Part shown: piece after piece, positions 19,814 to 29,524 of the stretch | How positions within the stretch are numbered: position 1 is the stretch's first letter | Layout: every line of letters starts with the position of its first letter | Translations under genes and position numbers: made by a program | Notes under the pieces: generated by a model | Database searches by the model: none | Told to the model about the DNA's origin: nothing | The model's input: only the letters and a program-made list of their open reading frames with translations | DNA from: Serratia nematodiphila DZ0503SBS1 | GTDB lineage: Bacteria > Pseudomonadota > Gammaproteobacteria > Enterobacterales > Enterobacteriaceae | DNA length: 64,000 nt | NCBI RefSeq assembly: GCF_000738675.1 | Contig: NZ_JPUX01000001.1 | Location: forward strand, 1,984,001 to 2,048,000 | Reading direction: 5' to 3'

Positions 19814-20140
19814 ATGAGTATACATAACCAGGTGCGCCGCAGTTTGCAGGCGATTGAACAATCCATGCGCGATCTGGCGCTGTGGCAGGCCGCGCCCCCT
19901 GAGCATGAGGCTTTCTCCAGCACCGAGCCGTTCTGCATCGACAGCATGTCGGCCGAAGCCTGGCTGCAGTGGGTGTTCTTGCCGCGCATGTATGCGTTGT
20001 TGGACGCCGAGGCGCCGTTGCCGACGCGCTTCGCCATCACGCCTTATTTCGAAGAGGCGTTGAAAGATCGTGAACCGAGCAGTCTGCCGCTGCTGGTGCT
20101 GCTGCAACAGCTGGATTTGATGTTGAATAAAGAGCCGTAA
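19814..20140 (+). CDS. yqcC: YqcC family protein
   Basis: This 108-residue protein of unknown function belongs to the YqcC (DUF446) family; E. coli YqcC has 109. Recognisable blocks are FSSTEPFCIDSMSAEAWLQWVFLPRM and the PLPTRFAITPYFEEAL segment, which forms a small helical bundle. I chose the ATG at 19814 (MSIHNQ), because GGGA lies six bases upstream; 19808 is also in frame. In E. coli it precedes truC and yqcA. Here an alpha-2-macroglobulin and pbpC intervene. Confidence 0.88.
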   Translation: MSIHNQVRRSLQAIEQSMRDLALWQAAPPEHEAFSSTEPFCIDSMSAEAWLQWVFLPRMYALLDAEAPLPTRFAITPYFEEALKDREPSSLPLLVLLQQLDLMLNKEP

Positions 20141-20286
20141 TGCGCTGGCTGCGCGCAGATTTTTGCCGCCCGGCAGTGTAGAGTACTCGCGCGGATGCCG
20201 GGCAGGAGAGCCGACGGCGTCTTTCGGCTCGGTTTAACCGCGGCGGTTGACCGGGAGCTGCATTAGGATGATGAGGTGCTGCAATA

Positions 20287-23200
20287 ATGGATTTATTAAG
20301 GTTTATCCTGCGTTTGCCTTTTACCCTGGTTAAGGGCGTTTGTCGCCTGCTGGGCGGGGCGTTGACGCTGTTGGGGCGGTTGCTGAGACCGCTGGTCGGC
20401 AACCTCAGCTGGCGTGCGCCGGCCTGGTGGGCTGCGCTGCCGCGCGGTTTTTTGCGGCTGGAAAGCGGCGTGGATAAACACCCGAAAGCGGTCGGTCTGA
20501 GCCTGCTGCTGCTGGCAGGCGTTGCGGGCGGCGCATTTTACGGTTGGCACTGGTGGCAAAACCGGCCCCAACCGATTGAACCTGCGCCGATGGTGGTTCA
20601 GGAGATCAACGCCGAGTTGTCCAACCCCGAGCCGATAGACTACGCCGCCGCCCGGCAGGCGCCGCAAACGGTGAGCCTGACCTTCAGCGGCTCGGCTGCG
20701 CCGATAACCGCGGCGGGCAAAACCGTGAGCGCCGGCATCACTCTGAAACCGTCGGCGGAAGGGCAGTGGGCATGGAGCAATGAGTCGACACTGGTGTTCA
20801 CGGCGAAAAAGCCGCTGCCGATGGGCGCGAAATATGAGGTGACCCTTGAACCCGCCACGTTGCTGGCGCCGCAGGTCAAGCTAGTCAAAACCCGTTATGC
20901 CTTCACCGTGCCCGCGTTCGATTACCGCCTGGGGCAGGCCGAGTATTACCGCGATCCGCAAAATGCGCAAAAACGCAGCGCGATCTTCAATTTGCAGTTC
21001 AACGCGCCGGTTGACGTCGGCAGCTTTGAAAAACAGATTTCGCTGGGATTGAAAGAAGGCAGCGCCACCTCCGAGAAAAAGCTGAATTTCTCTCTGGTCT
21101 ATGACGAGAAAAAACTGAACGCCTGGGTGCATTCCGAGCCGCTGCAGGCGCTGGATCAGGGCGGGGCAGTGCATCTGACCGTCGGCAAGGGCGTTAAATC
21201 GACGGCGGCCGGCAATGCGGTCGAAGAGGCGAAAAGCAACTGGGTCAAAGTACCGACGCTGTACAGCCTGGCGCTGAGCGACGCCAGCGCCCAGGTGGTG
21301 GATACCGACGGCGGCCAAGGGCAGCGTGCCCTGGTGGTCGGTTTCAGCGATGCGGTGAAGGATAAAGAGCTGGCGCGGGCCGCGAAAGCCTGGCTGCTGC
21401 CGCAGCACGATCCGAGCGATGCCGAGGCCGCCGACGATGCCGACGATTTCTATCAATGGACGGTCGACAGCGTCGGTAAAAACGTGCTGGCGCAGGCGGC
21501 GCCGCTGCCGTTGACGCTTAACGAGGCGGAAGAGGCTTACCAACCGCAGTTCAGCTTCCGTTTCGACGCCCCGGCGCACCGCTTTGTGCTGCTCGAGATC
21601 GATAACCAGCTGGTTTCCGCCGGCGGTTACAAAATGCCGAAGAAGGTTTACCGCGTGGTCGAAGTGCCGGAGTTCCCGAAATCGCTGCAGTTCATGTCGC
21701 AGGGCTCCCTGCTGTCGGTCAACGGCGACAAGCAGATCAGCGTGGCGGCGCGCAACGTGGCGGGCCTGCGGCTGGACATCAAGCGGGTGATCCCGAGCCA
21801 GCTGCAGCACATCGTCTCCTTCAAAAGCCGGGAATACTCCTCCACGGAATTCAACCGGCTCAACGACGAATATTTCACCGAGCATTTCAAATACCAGACG
21901 GCGCTCAACAACGAGCGGCCGGGGGAAGTGAACTATCAGGGCATCGATCTTTCCCGCTATCTCTCCACCAACGCCAGTTCCCATCGCGGGGTGTTCCTGC
22001 TGACGCTGTCTGAATGGCAGCCGAACCGAAAACCGGCGGCGGAAGAGGCGGGCGCCGAGCAGGATCAGGAACAGGATGAGAGCGAAGGGGAAGAACAGCC
22101 CGACGTCGGCGATTCGCGCTTTGTGGTGGTGACCGATCTGGGCATCGTCGCCAAGAGCTCGCAGGACAAGACGCGCGACGTCTTTGTGCAGTCGATCCAA
22201 AGCGGCGCGCCGGTCAGCGGCGCCACCGTGTCGGTGGTGGCCAAAAACGGCGTGACGCTGCTCAGCCAAACCACCGGCGCCGATGGGCACGTGCGTTTCC
22301 CGGCGCTGGATGTGTACACCAACGAGCGCCAGCCGGTGATGTTCCTGGTGGAGAAAGAAGGGGATGTCTCCTTCCTGCCGACCGGCAGCTATAACGATCG
22401 CGGGCTGGATTTCTCGCGCTTCGACGTTGCCGGTGAACAAACGCCGACCGATCCGCGCACGCTCAGCAGCTACCTGTTCTCCGATCGCGGCGTTTATCGG
22501 CCGGGGGATACCTTTAACATCGGCCTGATCACCCGCGCCGCCGACTGGGGCGTTGGCCTGGCCGGCGTGCCGGTGCGCGCCGAAATCCGCGATCCGCGCG
22601 ATAAGCTGATGTCCACCGTGCCGCTGACGCTGGGCGCCAGCGGTTTCAACGAGCTGAGCTATACCACCGATGAAAATTCGCCTACCGGCGAGTGGAACGT
22701 CTATCTGTATCTGATCGGCAAAAATAACGATACCTCCACGCTGCTCGGCCATACCGCAGTCAATGTGAAGGAGTTCGAACCGGATCAGCTGAAAGTGAAG
22801 CTGGCGTTGACGCCTGACCGCCAGCAAGGCTGGGTAAAACCGTCCGAGCTGAAGGCCAGCATCGATGTGCAGAACTTGTTCGGCACCCCGGCGCAGGATC
22901 GCCGTGTGACCACCAGGCTGACGCTGCGGCCAATGTATCCGAGCTTCGATCGCTTCCCGGATTATGCGTTCTACGAAAACCGGCAAAACAGCGACGGGTT
23001 CGAGACCGAGCTGGAAGATCGCACCACCGATGAGCACGGCGCGGCCGATATTCCGCTCGATCTGAAATCCTACGCCGACGCCACTTATCAGCTGCAGCTG
23101 TTGTCGGAGGCGTTCGTTGCCGGCGGCGGGCGCTCGGTGGCGGCGACCGCCCGTACGCTGGTTTCGCCTTACGATTACCTGATTGGGGTGAAGGCCGACG

Positions 23201-26200
23201 GCGATCTGGGCTACATCAACCGCGACGCGGAGCGGCATCTGAACGTGATCGCCATCGATCCGACCCTGAAACAGATCGCCATGCCGAACCTGAAGCAGGT
23301 GTTGATCGAGCAGAAATACATTTCGGTGCTGACCAAACAGGATTCGGGCGTTTACAAATACCAGTCGAAGATGAAGGAAGTGCAGCTGTCGGAACAGCCG
23401 CTGGCGCTGAGCGAGCAGGGCGCGGATCTGAGGCTGGCGACCGATAAGCCTGGCGACTTCGTGCTGGTGATTGAAGATGCGCAGGGCAAGACGCTCAATC
23501 GCGTCGCCTACAGCGTGGCCGGCAACGCCAACCTGAGCCGTTCGCTGGATCGCAATGCCGAACTGAAGCTGAAACTCAACCAGGCGGAATACCTGCCCGG
23601 CGAAGAGATCGAGGTGGCGATCAACGCGCCTTATACCGGTAGCGGCTTGATCACCATTGAAAAGGACAAGGTTTACGCCTGGCAGTGGTTCCACACCGAT
23701 ACCACCAGCTCGGTGCAGACGATCCGCGTGCCAGCCGGCATGGAGGGCAACGGCTACATCAACGTGCAGTTCGTGCGCGACATCAACTCCAGCGAGATCT
23801 TCATGAGCCCGCTGAGCTACGGCGTGATGCCGTTCAAGATCAGCACCCAGGCGCGCCAAAACAGCCTCGAGGTGACGGCGCCGGAGGTCATCAAGCCGGG
23901 TGAAAATCTGACGATGACGGTCAAGACTGATGCGCCGCAGCAGGTGGCGCTGTTCGCCGTCGATGAGGGCATTCTGCAGGTGGCGCGTTACCGCCTGAAG
24001 GATCCGCTGGAGTTCTTCTTCAGCAAGCGCGAACTGAACGTGAGCAGCTCGCAGATCCTCGATCTGATCCTGCCGGAATTCAGCAAGCTGATGGCGCTGA
24101 CCGCGGCGCCGGGCGGCGATGCGGGCGAAGGGCTGGATCTCAACCTCAACCCGTTCAAACGCAAGCGCGACAAGCCGGTGGCCTATTGGTCCGGCATTAC
24201 CGAAGTCAGCGGCGAGAAGCAGTTCGTCTACCCGGTGCCGGATTACTTCAACGGCAAGATCCGCGTCATGGCGATTTCGGTGACGCCGGAAAAAATCGGC
24301 AAGGCGCAAACCGCCGCCACGGTGCGCGACAGCTTCATCATGACGCCGAATGTGCCGGCGATGGTGGCGCCGGGCGATGAGTTCGACGTCAGCGTGGGCG
24401 TCAGCAACAACCTCGAAGGGCTGAACGGCCAGTCGGTGGCCATCAACGTCCTGCTGACGCCGCCGCCGCAGTTGGAGGTGGTGGGCAACGCGACGCAAAG
24501 CCTGACGCTGGCGGAAAAACGCGAAGGCGTGATCGCCTTCCGTCTGCGCGCCAAAGCCGTGCTGGGCGATGCGCCGCTGGTGTTCGACGCCCGTTACGGC
24601 GACCAGGCCAGCCGCCGCACCGTCAGCACCTCGGTGCGGCCGGCGGCGCCGTACCGCACCCAGTCGGTGATGGGGCGCATGAGCGGCGGCAGCCAGAACG
24701 TCGACGGCCTGCGCCAGATGTTCGACGCTTTCGCGCAGCGCCGGGCGGCGGTGTCGAATTCGCCGCTGGTGCTGACCAGCGGGCTGGCGCAATACCTGGC
24801 GGATTACCCGTATTACTGTTCCGAGCAGATCGTCAGCCGCTCCATTCCGCTGATGCTGCAGAGCCGTCATCCGGAGATGAAAAGCAGCCTGAGCCAGGCG
24901 GAAGTCAGCAAGCAGCTGCGCAATCTGCTGGGCGTGCTGCGCGCCCGTCAGAACGACAGCGGGGCGATCGGCGCCTGGCGTTCGTCGCCGGATGCCGATC
25001 CTTTCGTCACGCCTTATGTGGTGCAGTATCTGCTCGAAGCCAAAGCGGCGGGCTACGCCCTGCCGGAAGGCATGCTGGACGAGGCCAACGGCGCGTTGCG
25101 CGAGCTGGCGGCCAGCGGATTCGACGATCTGTATCTGCTGCGCCTGCGCAGCTGGGCGGTTTACCTGCTGACGCTGCAGGGCGAAGTGACAACCAACTCG
25201 CTGGCGGCGGTGCAGGATACGCTGCAAAAACGCTATGGCGAGGGCTGGAAAACCGATCTGAGCGCGCTGTATCTGGCCTCTTCCTATCGCCTGTTGAAGA
25301 TGGACGACGAAGCCGCCGCGCTGCTGCAACCGAGCTGGCAGCAACTGAGCAAAGCCTATGACAGCGCCTGGTGGACGCAGAACTATTTCGATCCGCTGGT
25401 GCAGGATGCGACGCGGCTGTATTTGATTACCCGTCACTTCCCTGAGAAGGTGACGTCGATTCCGCCGCAGGTGCTGGAGAATATGGTCAAGGCACTGAAA
25501 GAAGAGCGTTACACCACCTACTCCTCTGCAATGAGCATCCTGGCGCTGGAAAGCTATTCGGCCCAGGTGGCGGCGCAATCCGCCAATGCGGACGCGTTAG
25601 GCATCGTGCAGGTGGGCAAAAGCGGCGGCGACCCGCAGCGCATCAGTGAGCTGCAGGGGCTGTTCGTTCAGGGGCAGTTCAATGCCGATGCCACCGCGGT
25701 GCGCTTCACCAACGGCGGCAGCGCGCCGGCCTGGTATGTGGTGACGCAGGCCGGTTACGATCTGAATGCGCCGCAAAAAGCGCTGTCGCGCGGGATTGAG
25801 ATCGTCCGCGATTACACCGACGAACAGGGCAAGCCGGTGACGCAGGTGACACTGGGGCAGAAGATCAACGTCCATCTGAAGGTGCGCGCCAACTCGAAAG
25901 AGGGGCAGAGCAACCTGGCGATCGTCGATCTGCTGCCGGGCGGGTTCGAAGTGGTGCAGCAGACGCCGCCGGAGCCGGCCGACGCCGGCGAGGAGAGCGA
26001 CGAGCATGGCGGCTGGCAGTCGCCGCTGGCCGCATCTGGCTCCACCTGGGCGCCGGACTACAGCGATATCCGTGAAGATCGGGTGATCATCTACGGCAGC
26101 GCCAGCACTGAGGTGCAGGAGTTCGTTTATCAAATCAAAGCCACCAATACCGGCAGCTTTATTGTTCCACCGGCCTACGGCGAAGCCATGTACGACCGTG

Positions 26201-26262
26201 AAGTGCAGGCCATGTCGGCCGGCGGCGGCAAGCTGGCGGTGGTGCCGGCGGGCAACGACTAG
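20287..26262 (+). CDS. Membrane-anchored alpha-2-macroglobulin family protein
   Basis: Bacterial alpha-2-macroglobulins are thought to trap proteases in the periplasm and work with PBP1C. This 1991-residue protein is larger than E. coli YfhM (about 1650) and is not a lipoprotein. A hydrophobic N terminus (residues 1-35) and a clear transmembrane segment (about 68-87, AVGLSLLLLAGVAGGAFYGW) predict an inner-membrane anchor with a periplasmic body. Macroglobulin domains include the A2M_N segment (YLFSDRGVYRPGDTF, about 730). The thioester site is C1511-S-E-Q1514 in YYCSEQ, fitting CxEQ. An acidic linker rich in Glu, Asp and Gln lies near 582-606. pbpC follows 49 bases downstream. RBS GAGG is ten bases before the ATG. 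Confidence 0.9.
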   Translation: MDLLRFILRLPFTLVKGVCRLLGGALTLLGRLLRPLVGNLSWRAPAWWAALPRGFLRLESGVDKHPKAVGLSLLLLAGVAGGAFYGWHWWQNRPQPIEPAPMVVQEINAELSNPEPIDYAAARQAPQTVSLTFSGSAAPITAAGKTVSAGITLKPSAEGQWAWSNESTLVFTAKKPLPMGAKYEVTLEPATLLAPQVKLVKTRYAFTVPAFDYRLGQAEYYRDPQNAQKRSAIFNLQFNAPVDVGSFEKQISLGLKEGSATSEKKLNFSLVYDEKKLNAWVHSEPLQALDQGGAVHLTVGKGVKSTAAGNAVEEAKSNWVKVPTLYSLALSDASAQVVDTDGGQGQRALVVGFSDAVKDKELARAAKAWLLPQHDPSDAEAADDADDFYQWTVDSVGKNVLAQAAPLPLTLNEAEEAYQPQFSFRFDAPAHRFVLLEIDNQLVSAGGYKMPKKVYRVVEVPEFPKSLQFMSQGSLLSVNGDKQISVAARNVAGLRLDIKRVIPSQLQHIVSFKSREYSSTEFNRLNDEYFTEHFKYQTALNNERPGEVNYQGIDLSRYLSTNASSHRGVFLLTLSEWQPNRKPAAEEAGAEQDQEQDESEGEEQPDVGDSRFVVVTDLGIVAKSSQDKTRDVFVQSIQSGAPVSGATVSVVAKNGVTLLSQTTGADGHVRFPALDVYTNERQPVMFLVEKEGDVSFLPTGSYNDRGLDFSRFDVAGEQTPTDPRTLSSYLFSDRGVYRPGDTFNIGLITRAADWGVGLAGVPVRAEIRDPRDKLMSTVPLTLGASGFNELSYTTDENSPTGEWNVYLYLIGKNNDTSTLLGHTAVNVKEFEPDQLKVKLALTPDRQQGWVKPSELKASIDVQNLFGTPAQDRRVTTRLTLRPMYPSFDRFPDYAFYENRQNSDGFETELEDRTTDEHGAADIPLDLKSYADATYQLQLLSEAFVAGGGRSVAATARTLVSPYDYLIGVKADGDLGYINRDAERHLNVIAIDPTLKQIAMPNLKQVLIEQKYISVLTKQDSGVYKYQSKMKEVQLSEQPLALSEQGADLRLATDKPGDFVLVIEDAQGKTLNRVAYSVAGNANLSRSLDRNAELKLKLNQAEYLPGEEIEVAINAPYTGSGLITIEKDKVYAWQWFHTDTTSSVQTIRVPAGMEGNGYINVQFVRDINSSEIFMSPLSYGVMPFKISTQARQNSLEVTAPEVIKPGENLTMTVKTDAPQQVALFAVDEGILQVARYRLKDPLEFFFSKRELNVSSSQILDLILPEFSKLMALTAAPGGDAGEGLDLNLNPFKRKRDKPVAYWSGITEVSGEKQFVYPVPDYFNGKIRVMAISVTPEKIGKAQTAATVRDSFIMTPNVPAMVAPGDEFDVSVGVSNNLEGLNGQSVAINVLLTPPPQLEVVGNATQSLTLAEKREGVIAFRLRAKAVLGDAPLVFDARYGDQASRRTVSTSVRPAAPYRTQSVMGRMSGGSQNVDGLRQMFDAFAQRRAAVSNSPLVLTSGLAQYLADYPYYCSEQIVSRSIPLMLQSRHPEMKSSLSQAEVSKQLRNLLGVLRARQNDSGAIGAWRSSPDADPFVTPYVVQYLLEAKAAGYALPEGMLDEANGALRELAASGFDDLYLLRLRSWAVYLLTLQGEVTTNSLAAVQDTLQKRYGEGWKTDLSALYLASSYRLLKMDDEAAALLQPSWQQLSKAYDSAWWTQNYFDPLVQDATRLYLITRHFPEKVTSIPPQVLENMVKALKEERYTTYSSAMSILALESYSAQVAAQSANADALGIVQVGKSGGDPQRISELQGLFVQGQFNADATAVRFTNGGSAPAWYVVTQAGYDLNAPQKALSRGIEIVRDYTDEQGKPVTQVTLGQKINVHLKVRANSKEGQSNLAIVDLLPGGFEVVQQTPPEPADAGEESDEHGGWQSPLAASGSTWAPDYSDIREDRVIIYGSASTEVQEFVYQIKATNTGSFIVPPAYGEAMYDREVQAMSAGGGKLAVVPAGND

Positions 26263-26268
26263 ACCATA

Positions 26269-26298
26269 TCCGGCGCCAGGCCAGCGTCTGGCGCCGGA
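26269..26298 (+). other. Perfect intercistronic hairpin between the alpha-2-macroglobulin gene and pbpC
   Basis: An 11-bp perfect stem TCCGGCGCCAG/CTGGCGCCGGA with an 8-base loop fills most of the 49-bp gap. There is no T-run, so it is more likely an mRNA-stability or REP-like element than a terminator. Confidence 0.5.
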
Positions 26299-26311
26299 AT
26301 GCTGAGAACGT

Positions 26312-28660
26312 ATGAAGATCCTGACCGGGCGCGTGCTGCAAAACGGCTTGATGGCGGTGTTTTTACTGGCGCTGCTGTTGACCGCAATTCGGCTGTGGCC
26401 GCATCCGCCCCTGTGGCAGGGGCTGCCGCAGTCTTCTGTTTATTACGACAGGCACGGCGCGCTGCTGCGCATTACGCTGGCCAACGACGATCGCTACCGG
26501 CTGTGGACCCCGCTGGAGCAAGTGTCGCCGCTGGCGGTGCGCGGCTTGCTGCTGCACGAAGATCGCTGGTTCTACTATAACCCCGGCTTTAACCCCGTCA
26601 GCCTGATGCGCGGTTTCTGGCGCAGCTATGTCGCCGGCGGCAAAATGCAGGGCGGTTCGACCATCAGCATGCAGCTGGCGCGCATGCGCTGGCATCTCAA
26701 TACCCGTACGCCGGGCGGCAAGCTGCTGCAGGTGCTGCGTGCGGTGCAGCTGGAACTGAGCTACTCCAAGCGCGATATCCTGGAAGCCTATCTGAATTAC
26801 GCGCCCTACGGCCGCAACATTGAAAGCATCGGCGCCGCCAGCCTGATCTATTTCGCCAAGTCGCCGCGGGAGTTGACTCTGCCGGAGGCGCTGACGCTGG
26901 CGGTGTTGCCGCAGTCACCCAGCTACCGTCTGGAGCCGAAAACCGGCGTGCTCGGCGCCGCATTGACGCAGGCGCGCAACCGTCTGTTCCTGCGCTGGCA
27001 ACAGGTTTACCCTACCGACGCCAGCCAGCAAACGCTGTTCCGCCTGCCGTTGGCGCTGCGGCAGCCTGAACAAGTGCCTTATATCGCACCGCACTTTATC
27101 GAACAGCTGCGCCTGCAGACGCAGCAACTGGTACAGCGCGATACCCGCGTCGACACCACGCTGGACGCCGGGCTGCAGCGGCTGGTCGAACGACAGGTCA
27201 ACGCCTTTATCGCCCGCAACCGCAGCCGCGGCATCCAAAACGCCGCGGTGCTGCTGGTGGACAGCCGCGATATGGGGGTGCGCGCGCTGGTGGGATCGGC
27301 GGACTATTACAGCCGTCCGATTCAGGGGCAGGTGAACGGCACCAACGCCAAGCGTTCGCCGGGATCGACGCTGAAGCCGTTCATCTACGCGCTGGGCATG
27401 GAGCAGGGCGTGCTGCATCCGATGACCATTCTTAAAGACGTGCCTTCGTCGTTCGGCGCCTATGCGCCGGAAAACTTCGATCGGCGCTTTCTCGGCCCGG
27501 TGACCGCCACCGACGCGTTAAATTTCAGCCGCAATATTCCGGCGGTCTATGTCGCTTCACAGCTGCGTCAGCCAACCTTTTATCAGTTCTTGCGCCTGAC
27601 CGGCGTCGCCAATATGGCCAACGAGAGCCACTACGGACTGTCGCTGGTGTTGGGCGGCGGCGAGGTAACGGCGCAGGAATTGGCGAAGCTGTATGCGCTG
27701 CTGGCGAACCGCGGCGAGCTGCGGCCGCTTCGCATGCAGCTGAACCAGGCCGAATCGACGCCGGTACGGCTGCTGAGCGAGGAGGCCAGTTTCATCACGC
27801 TGGATATGCTGCGCCAGCACCGGCGGCCGGGCGATACGCTGGCGCAGCGTTCTTCGTCGCTGCCGGTGTACTGGAAGACCGGCACCTCATGGGGCTTTCG
27901 CGACGCCTGGAGCGTCGGGATTTTCGGCCCTTATGTGCTGGTGGTGTGGGAAGGCAACTTCGACGGGCGCGGCAACAATGCGTTGGTCGGCGCCGAGGCG
28001 GCCGCGCCGCTGTTCTTCAACATCATCGACAGCGTCAACGCCAGTTACCCCGGCCTGCGGGAACCGAAGCATCCGTTCCCCAAACGGCTGCGGCGGGTGG
28101 ACATTTGTCTCGCCAGCGGCGATCTGCCGACGCCGTGGTGCCAGCAAAAGGGCAAGACCTGGTTCATTCCCGGCAAGTCGCCGATCAAGGTCGACAGCGT
28201 TTACCGGCCGGTGGTGCTGGATATTCACAGCGGTGAGGTCGTTTGCCCGCCGTATGATGCGGCGCAGACCCGCACCGAAATCTTTGAGTTCTGGCCTTCC
28301 GATCTGGCCAATGTGTTCGCTCAGGCCGGGTTGCCGAAGCGGGCGCCGCCGATCAATCGCTGCAAGGACAACGGCATCGCCGTCGGCGGCAGCGCGCCGC
28401 GCATCACTTCACCGCTGAAAAACACCACCTATACCCTGCGCCAGTCGCAGCAGGGACGGGACAAAATCGCCTTCAATGCGGTGACGGACGCCGACAGCAA
28501 GACGGTGTACTGGTTCGTCGACGATATCTATCTCGGCAGCAGCGCCAGCAAAAAGCCGATCGACTGGCGGCCGATCGACAACGGGCGCTACCGCATTCGG
28601 GCGGTGGACGAGCGCGGCCGCGCCGATACGCGGCTGGTGACCATCGAATGGGTGAACTAG
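26312..28660 (+). CDS. pbpC: Penicillin-binding protein 1C (peptidoglycan glycosyltransferase)
   Basis: PbpC is a bifunctional class A PBP homologue anchored by one N-terminal transmembrane segment (about residues 11-30). Its 782 residues comprise a GT51 transglycosylase domain with catalytic Glu83 in LHEDRWFY and GGSTISMQLAR. The transpeptidase domain has the SxxK nucleophile at Ser352 (STLK), a SRN motif (NFSRNIP) and KTGTS starting at Lys522. A C-terminal BiPBP_C immunoglobulin-like domain covers about 690-782. Pairing with an alpha-2-macroglobulin gene is a conserved association (yfhM-pbpC in E. coli), suggesting joint envelope repair. Here the pair sits between yqcC and truC. Confidence 0.95.
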   Translation: MKILTGRVLQNGLMAVFLLALLLTAIRLWPHPPLWQGLPQSSVYYDRHGALLRITLANDDRYRLWTPLEQVSPLAVRGLLLHEDRWFYYNPGFNPVSLMRGFWRSYVAGGKMQGGSTISMQLARMRWHLNTRTPGGKLLQVLRAVQLELSYSKRDILEAYLNYAPYGRNIESIGAASLIYFAKSPRELTLPEALTLAVLPQSPSYRLEPKTGVLGAALTQARNRLFLRWQQVYPTDASQQTLFRLPLALRQPEQVPYIAPHFIEQLRLQTQQLVQRDTRVDTTLDAGLQRLVERQVNAFIARNRSRGIQNAAVLLVDSRDMGVRALVGSADYYSRPIQGQVNGTNAKRSPGSTLKPFIYALGMEQGVLHPMTILKDVPSSFGAYAPENFDRRFLGPVTATDALNFSRNIPAVYVASQLRQPTFYQFLRLTGVANMANESHYGLSLVLGGGEVTAQELAKLYALLANRGELRPLRMQLNQAESTPVRLLSEEASFITLDMLRQHRRPGDTLAQRSSSLPVYWKTGTSWGFRDAWSVGIFGPYVLVVWEGNFDGRGNNALVGAEAAAPLFFNIIDSVNASYPGLREPKHPFPKRLRRVDICLASGDLPTPWCQQKGKTWFIPGKSPIKVDSVYRPVVLDIHSGEVVCPPYDAAQTRTEIFEFWPSDLANVFAQAGLPKRAPPINRCKDNGIAVGGSAPRITSPLKNTTYTLRQSQQGRDKIAFNAVTDADSKTVYWFVDDIYLGSSASKKPIDWRPIDNGRYRIRAVDERGRADTRLVTIEWVN

Positions 28661-28720
28661 CGTTGCGTCTCATGCCTGTTATACTCGCGCCCGAAACGGC
28701 TATTGACCTGGGAACGTGAT

Positions 28721-29491
28721 GTGATTGAGATTTTGTATCAGGATGAACACCTGGTGGCGGTGAACAAGCCGTCGGGTTGGTTGGTGCACCGCAGTTGGCT
28801 GGATCGTCATGAAACCCGCTTTATGATGCAGACGGTGCGCGATCAGCTCGGGCAGCACGTTTTTACCGTGCACCGTCTCGATCGTCCGACCTCCGGCGTG
28901 CTGCTGATGGCGCTGTCCAGCGAGGTGGCGCGCCTGCTGTCGCAGCAGTTCGAACAACATCAGGTGCAGAAAACCTACCATGCGGTGGTGCGGGGTTACG
29001 TGCAGGAGGGGGCGACCCTCGATTATCCGCTGACGGCGGAGCTGGACAAAATCGCCGATAAACATGCCGATGCCGATAAGGGGCCGCAGCCGGCGGTAAC
29101 GCATTACCGGCCGTTGGCGCAGGTGGAGATGCCGGTGGCCGTCGGCCGCTACGACAGCGCACGGTACAGCCTGGTGGAACTGCAGCCGGAAACCGGCCGC
29201 AAACATCAGCTGCGGCGCCATATGGCGCACCTGCGCCATCCGATCATCGGCGACAGCAAGCACGGCGATCTGCGGCAGAACCGCGGGATGGCGCAGCATT
29301 TCGGCTGCCCGCGCCTGATGCTGCACGCCAGCCATCTGCAGCTGACGCACCCGGTGACCGGCGAGCCGCTGCAGGTGACGGCGCGCTGGGACGAAGCCTG
29401 GCAAGGGGTGATGGCGCAGTTCGGCTGGGCGGGGGTATTCCCTGAACTTGCCGGGGTTGAGTTTAGCGCGGCTAACGGTCAGGATAGCTGA
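28721..29491 (+). CDS. truC: tRNA pseudouridine(65) synthase TruC
   Basis: TruC makes pseudouridine 65 in tRNA-Ile and tRNA-Asp. From the GTG at 28721 (VIEILYQDEHL) the product is 256 residues, against 260 in E. coli, whose start MLEILYQDE aligns here. GGGAA lies six bases upstream. The RsuA/RluA-family catalytic aspartate is in HRLDRPTSGVLL. LQPETGRKHQLRRHMAHLRHPIIGD is split across the conserved motif II/III region (ETGRKHQLRRH and HPIIGDSKHGD). A TTG at 28703 would extend it by six residues without better support. Confidence 0.94.
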   Translation: MIEILYQDEHLVAVNKPSGWLVHRSWLDRHETRFMMQTVRDQLGQHVFTVHRLDRPTSGVLLMALSSEVARLLSQQFEQHQVQKTYHAVVRGYVQEGATLDYPLTAELDKIADKHADADKGPQPAVTHYRPLAQVEMPVAVGRYDSARYSLVELQPETGRKHQLRRHMAHLRHPIIGDSKHGDLRQNRGMAQHFGCPRLMLHASHLQLTHPVTGEPLQVTARWDEAWQGVMAQFGWAGVFPELAGVEFSAANGQDS

Positions 29492-29524
29492 CAATTTTTA
29501 AAGGTAATGAAGGGAGTAGGAGCC

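Noticed and set aside
20881..25578. 1565-codon open frame on the minus strand opposite the alpha-2-macroglobulin gene
   Set aside because: It is a shadow produced by strong G/C third-position bias in the real gene. The translation is low-complexity (rich in Arg, His, Gln and Val), has no recognisable domain, and the plus-strand protein has clear homology.
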